A program made the translations under genes and the position numbers. The notes under the pieces were generated by a model. That model made no database searches and was not told where the DNA came from. It saw nothing but the letters and a program-made list of their open reading frames with translations. DNA of 64,000 nucleotides from Sphaerisporangium viridialbum (lineage in GTDB: Bacteria; Actinomycetota; Actinomycetes; Streptosporangiales; Streptosporangiaceae), in the NCBI RefSeq assembly GCF_049674955.1, contig NZ_CP187232.1, forward strand, positions 3,596,001 through 3,660,000, read 5' to 3'. Below, in pieces: positions 59,538 through 64,000 of the stretch (position 1 is its first letter; each line of letters starts with the position of its first letter).

Positions 59538-60767
59538 TCAGGAGAACTCCGCGAGGGTGCGCTCAGCCTCCTCCAGCCAGGAGCGGCGGGCGGCGATGGC
59601 CTCCTCGGCCTCCTTGACGTCCTTGTCCTTGCCGGCGGCCGTGGCCTTGGCCAGGCGGCTCTCCAGCTGCTCGATCGACCTGCGCAGCTGGTCGACGGTG
59701 TTCTGCGCCCGCGCGCGGGCCTCGGGGTTCGACCGCTTCCACTCGGCCTCCTCGGCCTTGCGCACGGCCTCGTCGATGCGCCGCAGGCCGCCCTCCAGCT
59801 TGTCCCTCGCCTCGCGCGGCACCGCCCCGACCGACTCCCAGCGCTCAAGGATGCCGCGCAGGGCCGCCCGCGCGGCGCGGGCGTCGGTCACCGGCAGGAT
59901 GCGCTCGGCGTCGGCGAGGATCTGCTCCTTGGCCTCGGCGTTCTCGCGCAGCGAGGCGTCGCGTTCGGCGAACACCGCGGAGCGGGCCTGGAAGAACTGG
60001 TCCTGGGCCCCCTTGAAGCGGGTCCACAGGTCGTCCTCGGCCTCGCGGGAGGCCCGGCCCGCGGTCTTCCAGCGCTGCATGAGCTCGCGGTAGGCCGACG
60101 CCGTCTCGCCCCAGTCGGTCGAGCTCGACAGCGCCTCGGCCTCGCTGACGATGCGCTCCTTGATGCTGCGCACCGACTCGCGCTGCTCGTCCAGCCCGGC
60201 GAAGTAGGACTTTCGCCGCTTGGCGAAGGCCGTGCGGGCGGCGGAGAGCCGCTTCCACAGGGCCGCCTCGGTCACGCGGTCGATGCGCTCGGCGGCCTTC
60301 CACTCCTCGACGAGCTGGCGCAGCCGCTCGCCTCCGGACTTCCAGTGGGTGGTGTCCTCGGCGATGCGCTCGGCCTCGGCGACGATGCGTTCCTTGATCT
60401 CCCGCGACTGGGCGCGTGCCTGGTCACGGGCGGCCTTCACCTCCTCACGGCGCTTGCCGACCAGGTCGGTGAGGGCCGCGAGGCGGCCCTCCAGCGCCGC
60501 GAGGTCCCCGACGGCATGCGCCTCGGTGATGGACTCGCGCAGCTTGACGATCGTCGCCTCGGCCTGGGCGGGTGGCAGGTCGGTGCCACGGACCCGCTGT
60601 TCCAGCAGTTCCACCTGCGTGGCCAGCTCGTCGTACTTCCTGTGGAAGTAGGCGAGGGCCTCTTCCGGTTCACCGGCCTGCCAGGACCCGACGGCCCGTT
60701 CTCCCTCAGCCGTACGAACGTAGACGGTGCCGTCGTCGTCTACCCGGCCCCACGGGTCGGTGCTCAC
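59538..60767 (-). CDS. DUF349 repeat protein
   Basis: The 409-residue protein is almost all helical, made of about five DUF349 repeats of roughly 70 residues (typical phrases: RLRQLVEEWKAAERIDRVTEAALWKRLSAA, YRELMQRWKTAGRASREAEDDLWTRFKGA). The length and charge suggest a long coiled rod. DUF349 proteins are conserved beside rel and cyclophilin genes in actinobacteria, with no clear function. GTG at 60767 is chosen because GGGAGG precedes it; GTG at 60782 is also in frame. Confidence 0.9.
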   Translation of the reverse strand: MSTDPWGRVDDDGTVYVRTAEGERAVGSWQAGEPEEALAYFHRKYDELATQVELLEQRVRGTDLPPAQAEATIVKLRESITEAHAVGDLAALEGRLAALTDLVGKRREEVKAARDQARAQSREIKERIVAEAERIAEDTTHWKSGGERLRQLVEEWKAAERIDRVTEAALWKRLSAARTAFAKRRKSYFAGLDEQRESVRSIKERIVSEAEALSSSTDWGETASAYRELMQRWKTAGRASREAEDDLWTRFKGAQDQFFQARSAVFAERDASLRENAEAKEQILADAERILPVTDARAARAALRGILERWESVGAVPREARDKLEGGLRRIDEAVRKAEEAEWKRSNPEARARAQNTVDQLRRSIEQLESRLAKATAAGKDKDVKEAEEAIAARRSWLEEAERTLAEFS

Positions 60768-60826
60768 CGTGTCCTCCCGCACTCGAATCAGCCTCCAGGA
60801 CGCTATGCGTCCTTGGTTGTATTACG

Positions 60827-61693
60827 TCAGCTCTTGCCAGAGATTGTCACGTGTTTGATTTCGACCGGGTCCTTGGGAGCACCCGAGCCGTCGCCCATCC
60901 CCCCGGGCAGGACGCCCTTCTTGCTCACATCGTCGAGGATTTTGAGCCCCTTTGTGACGGTACCGAACGGGGTGTAGTTCGGGGGGAGTTGGAGGTCACC
61001 GAAGATGATGAAGAATTGGCTTCCGTTGGTGTTGGCCCCGCTGTTGGCCATGGCGACCACCCCGCGGGTGTACTTCGCGCCGTCGAGGTTCTCGTCGGCG
61101 AAGCGGTAGCCGGGGCCGCCCTGGCCGTCGGTGGGGTTCTTGCCGTCCGCCTTGGCCAGCGGGTCGCCGCACTGCAGCATGGGGAAGCTCGCGGGCCCCA
61201 TGCGGTGACACTTCGACCCGTCGAAGTACTTCTTCGAGGCGAGGTAGGCGAACGAGCTCACCGTGCAGGGAGCCTTGTCGGCGGCCAGGCTCACGACGAT
61301 GTCGCCGTGGTTGGTCCCGATCGTCATCGTCTTCGCGGACTTGTCGGCCTTCGCCGGGGGCAGGCCCACGTCCTTCGCCGGCGCGCCGCCGCTGTCGGCG
61401 ACGAAGTCGCACGTGCCGGCCGCCGCGTCGTACGGCTTGGGCTGGGGCCCCGCGGACGGGGGCGCCGACGACGCCGCGGGCGGGGTCGATGCCGTAGCCG
61501 CCGCTGTCTTGGAGTCTCCGCCGCTCATGACCGCGACGGCCGTGAAGATGCCGCCCACCACGACTAGCACGCCCAGGCTGGTGCCCAAGATCGCCATGCG
61601 CTTCGTGCGGACCTGCCGCTCGGCGCGCCGCTGCATCTGCCGTTCGTAATGCTCTCGTGCCAGCTGCTTTTGACGGTCCTTGCCGGTCGCCAC
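60827..61693 (-). CDS. Membrane-anchored cyclophilin-type peptidyl-prolyl isomerase
   Basis: The 288-residue protein starts with a basic cytoplasmic stretch, one transmembrane helix (about 33-55) and a Ala/Ser/Pro linker (to about 90), then a cyclophilin domain (about 120-285; GDIVVSLAADKAPCTVSSFAYLASKKYFDG, GVVAMANSGANTNGSQFFIIFG, LPPNYTPFGTV). It should fold exported proteins at the outer membrane face. GGGAGG precedes the GTG at 61693; an upstream ATG at 61786 is in frame but unconserved. Confidence 0.92.
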   Translation of the reverse strand: MATGKDRQKQLAREHYERQMQRRAERQVRTKRMAILGTSLGVLVVVGGIFTAVAVMSGGDSKTAAATASTPPAASSAPPSAGPQPKPYDAAAGTCDFVADSGGAPAKDVGLPPAKADKSAKTMTIGTNHGDIVVSLAADKAPCTVSSFAYLASKKYFDGSKCHRMGPASFPMLQCGDPLAKADGKNPTDGQGGPGYRFADENLDGAKYTRGVVAMANSGANTNGSQFFIIFGDLQLPPNYTPFGTVTKGLKILDDVSKKGVLPGGMGDGSGAPKDPVEIKHVTISGKS

Positions 61694-61885
61694 CGCTGTG
61701 CCCTCCCGACTGTCCGAGTTGATCCTGTTTGGTCGCCTCGCTGGACGACCGCCACCTTTATGGAGTGGGCGAATCGTATCGGCCAACCGGCAATGGTTCG
61801 CAGCCCGGCGACCCGCACCGGTACCCTTCGGTTACATTCCCATCCGCTTTCCTTGACGAGATCGATCACACCGAGGACCGTTTCC

Positions 61886-62569
61886 GTGCTCATCGACGGC
61901 TTTCCCGCAGGCTCCTTCCAGGCCAACTGCTACGTCGTCGCTCCCGCCGCGGGCGAGGAGTGCGTGATCGTCGACCCAGGTCAGGACGCTGTCGCGGGCC
62001 TGGACGACATGCTGCGCGAGCACCGGCTGAAGCCGGTCGCCGTGCTGCTCACGCACGGTCATCTCGATCACGTGTGGTCGGTCGCGCCGGTCTGCGGAGC
62101 GCGCGACGTGCCGGCGTGGATCCACCCCGAGGACCGCGAATTGCTGACCGACCCCGGCAAGGGCCTGTCGCTCCTGGCGCGCCAGCAGCTCTTCGGCGGG
62201 CTCACCTTCACCGAGCCCGACGACGTGCGCGAGCTGTCCGACGGGGCGGTGCTCCAGATCGCGGGCATGGCCATCACCGTCGACCACGCTCCCGGCCATA
62301 CCAGGGGGTCGGTGACGTTCAGGCTTCCCGAGGAGCGTGTGATGTTCTCGGGAGACCTGCTGTTCGCCGGCTCCATCGGCCGCAGCGATCTTCCGGGCGG
62401 TGACTACCAGACCATCCTGCGCAGCCTGGGCGGCGTCTGCCTGACGCTGCCGGACGACACGACGGTGCTGCCCGGTCACGGACCACACACGACGATCGGC
62501 CGCGAACGAGCCACGAACCCGTATCTTGCTGAGGCAGTGCCGTTCGCAGGTCCAACCAGGGGACTGTAA
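61886..62569 (+). CDS. MBL-fold metallo-hydrolase (glyoxalase II-like)
   Basis: The 227-residue enzyme has the metallo-beta-lactamase motif THGHLDHVW, further ligands in HAPGHTRGS, FSGDLLF and the final LPGHGPHTT. The start VLIDGFPAGSFQANCYVVAP follows GAGGA at GTG 61886. Its place just before hisS is conserved in actinobacteria; members of this group act as thioesterases such as hydroxyacylglutathione (or mycothiol) hydrolases. The substrate is not determined. The stop overlaps hisS (TAATGA). Confidence 0.9.
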   Translation: MLIDGFPAGSFQANCYVVAPAAGEECVIVDPGQDAVAGLDDMLREHRLKPVAVLLTHGHLDHVWSVAPVCGARDVPAWIHPEDRELLTDPGKGLSLLARQQLFGGLTFTEPDDVRELSDGAVLQIAGMAITVDHAPGHTRGSVTFRLPEERVMFSGDLLFAGSIGRSDLPGGDYQTILRSLGGVCLTLPDDTTVLPGHGPHTTIGRERATNPYLAEAVPFAGPTRGL

Positions 62570-63828
62570 TGAGCTTTCAGGCGCCCAAGGGCGTACCCGA
62601 ATATTTCCCACCGCGCTCCGCGATCTTCCTCGCGGTCCGCGAGGCGTTCTCCACCGCGGCGGCGAACGCCGGCTACTCCTATATCGAGGTTCCCGTCTTC
62701 GAGGACACCGAGCTGTTCGCCCGGGGCGTCGGCGAGTCGACCGACGTCGTGACCAAGGAGATGTACACCTTCGCCGACAGGGGCGGCCGCTCGATCACGC
62801 TGCGGCCCGAGTTCACCGCCGGGGTGATGCGCTCGACGCTGGAGCACGGCCTGCACAACGGCCAGCTCCCGGTGAAGCTCTGGACGACCGGCCCGGCGTT
62901 CCGCTACGAGCGCCCGCAGGCGGGCCGCTACCGCCAGCTCCAGCAGTTCAACGTGGAGGCCATCGGCACCGAGGACCCCGCGGTCGACGCCGAGACCATC
63001 GCGGTCGCCTGGTCGGGTTACCAGGCACTCGGGCTGACGCGGGTGCGGCTGCTGCTGAACACCCTCGGATGCAAGCAGTGCCGCCCCGCCTACCGCGCCG
63101 CCCTCCAGGACTTCCTGCGCGGGCTCGACCTCGACGAGGCCACCAGGGCGCGCATCGAGATCAACCCCCTGCGGGTGCTCGACGACAAGCGCCCCGAGGT
63201 GCAGGCCCAGGTCGAGAACGCCCCGCTGATCACCGACCACCTGTGCGCGTCCTGTAAGGCCCACCACGACCGGGTCCGCTCGCTGCTCGAGGACCTCGGC
63301 GTGCCTTGGGAGGACACCCCCCGGCTCGTGCGCGGCCTCGACTACTACACTCGCACCACCTACGAGTTCGACCACCCGCTGCTCGGCGCCCAGTCGGGCA
63401 TCGGCGGAGGCGGTCGCTACGACGGGCTGTCGGAGGACATCGGCGGCCCGCCGCTGCCCGGCATCGGGTTCGCCGTGGGCGTCGACCGCATCATCCTCGC
63501 CGTCGAGGCCGAGGACCTCGCGCGCGAGGCGCCCCCCCGCGTCGCCGTGTACGGCGTGCCGCTCGGCGAGGAGGCCGCCAGGCGCGTGTTCAGGCTCGTC
63601 CACGAGCTGCGCGCGGCCGGTGTGGCGGCCGACATGGCCTTCGACGGCAAGGGGCTCAAGGGCGCCATGAAGGGCGCCGACCGTTCCGGGGCCACGTACG
63701 CGGTGATCCTCGGCGAGCGGGACATCGCCGCGGGCGCCGCCCAGGTGAAGGACTTGGCAAGCGGCGAGCAGACCGCCGTGCCACTCGCCGAGATCGTCAC
63801 GACGCTGAAGGAGAAACTGAACAAATGA
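62569..63828 (+). CDS. hisS: Histidyl-tRNA synthetase
   Basis: The 419-residue class II enzyme charges tRNA-His. Motif 1 region PVFEDTELFARGVGESTDVV, motif 2 TLRPEFTAGVMRS and RYERPQAGRYRQLQQFNVEAIG, HisA box LVRGLDYYTRTTYEF, motif 3 GIGFAVGVDRIIL and a C-terminal anticodon-binding domain (about 325-419) are present. It also has four Cys in LGCKQC and CASCKAHHD, seen in some actinobacterial enzymes. It overlaps aspS by 4 nt. Confidence 0.96.
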   Translation: MSFQAPKGVPEYFPPRSAIFLAVREAFSTAAANAGYSYIEVPVFEDTELFARGVGESTDVVTKEMYTFADRGGRSITLRPEFTAGVMRSTLEHGLHNGQLPVKLWTTGPAFRYERPQAGRYRQLQQFNVEAIGTEDPAVDAETIAVAWSGYQALGLTRVRLLLNTLGCKQCRPAYRAALQDFLRGLDLDEATRARIEINPLRVLDDKRPEVQAQVENAPLITDHLCASCKAHHDRVRSLLEDLGVPWEDTPRLVRGLDYYTRTTYEFDHPLLGAQSGIGGGGRYDGLSEDIGGPPLPGIGFAVGVDRIILAVEAEDLAREAPPRVAVYGVPLGEEAARRVFRLVHELRAAGVAADMAFDGKGLKGAMKGADRSGATYAVILGERDIAAGAAQVKDLASGEQTAVPLAEIVTTLKEKLNK

Positions 63829-64000
63829 TCCGCACGCACACCGCCGGATCGCTGCGCAAGGAGCACGCCGGCCAGCAGGTGACGCTGGCCGGGTGGGTGG
63901 CACGACGCCGTGACCACGGCGGCGTGGTCTTCATCGACCTGCGCGACGCGTCCGGTTCCGCGCAGGTGGTCTTCCGGGAGGAGGACCACGCGCACGACCT
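63825..64000 (+). CDS. aspS: Aspartyl-tRNA synthetase, 5' end only
   Basis: The first 58 residues of AspRS are in the window: MIRTHTAGSLRKEHAGQQV, then GWVARRRDHGGVVFIDLRD and SAQVVF, the OB-fold anticodon-binding domain of class IIb synthetases. It is coupled to hisS by an ATGA overlap, the usual hisS-aspS pair. The gene continues past the window edge. Confidence 0.95.
   Translation, partial: MIRTHTAGSLRKEHAGQQVTLAGWVARRRDHGGVVFIDLRDASGSAQVVFREEDHAHD

Noticed and set aside
1..64000. CRISPR array, rRNA or tRNA gene
   Set aside because: No regularly spaced identical repeats and no cloverleaf or rRNA signature noticed anywhere in the window. The tandem repeats at 31842 and 59404 have no unique spacers.

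Overview
The window is GC-rich DNA with frequent GTG starts, GGAGG-type ribosome sites and ATGA/GTGA overlaps. Its core gene order (thrS, HIT protein, pgsA, patA, pimA; pdxS, pdxT, yebC; ruvC-ruvA-ruvB, yajC-secD-secF, apt, rel; hisS-aspS) is that of a filamentous actinomycete, most likely Streptosporangiales (Streptosporangium/Nonomuraea/Microbispora-like). The phosphatidylinositol-mannoside genes and Lsr2 support Actinobacteria; the finer placement is inference.

Left part (1-13,000) is accessory: the end of a secreted PHB-type esterase; a decayed locus with a frameshifted dihydrofolate-reductase-like gene, a TetR gene lacking its N-terminus and a scrap of tyrosine recombinase; a PRC-barrel protein; two large secreted sugar-active proteins (ThuA + 3-keto-disaccharide hydrolase + discoidin; sugar dehydrogenase + PKD + CBM6 + discoidin) that look like an extracellular sugar oxidation/cleavage pair; small envelope proteins (SPW, holin-X, DUF3618); an HSL esterase; a NAD kinase; and Lsr2 followed by about 1 kb without a gene.

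13,502-20,133 holds the most interesting block: a TPR-CHAT (caspase/separase-like) protease divergent from an operon of a cytoplasmic subtilase, an ECF-type sigma factor and a small translationally coupled beta-domain protein, followed by an astacin-like zinc protease. None has a recognisable signal peptide. It looks like an intracellular protease cascade wired to transcription.

20,257-28,963 resembles a DosR/DevR dormancy island: SRPBCC-like protein, zinc alcohol dehydrogenase, CBS-BON protein, universal stress protein, GAF histidine kinase, LuxR-type regulator, Hsp20, DUF1876 protein and a BpsA-like branched-polyamine synthase. A perfect 22-bp palindrome matching the DevR-box core lies just upstream of devR.

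29,108-64,000 is mainly housekeeping: a GH25 lysozyme, thrS, Asp23 protein and HIT protein; then three minus-strand genes (membrane phosphatase-like protein, GHL10 glycosidase-like protein, EF-G-like GTPase) inserted before pgsA-patA-pimA; a LemA-like protein, a DUF3048 lipoprotein, pdxS, PhoD, pdxT, yebC, a GNAT acetyltransferase, the Holliday-junction operon ruvCAB, the Sec accessory operon yajC-secDF, apt, the (p)ppGpp enzyme rel, DUF349 protein, membrane cyclophilin, MBL hydrolase, hisS and the start of aspS. Several strong hairpin terminators separate these units. I saw no rRNA, tRNA, CRISPR array or intact insertion sequence.
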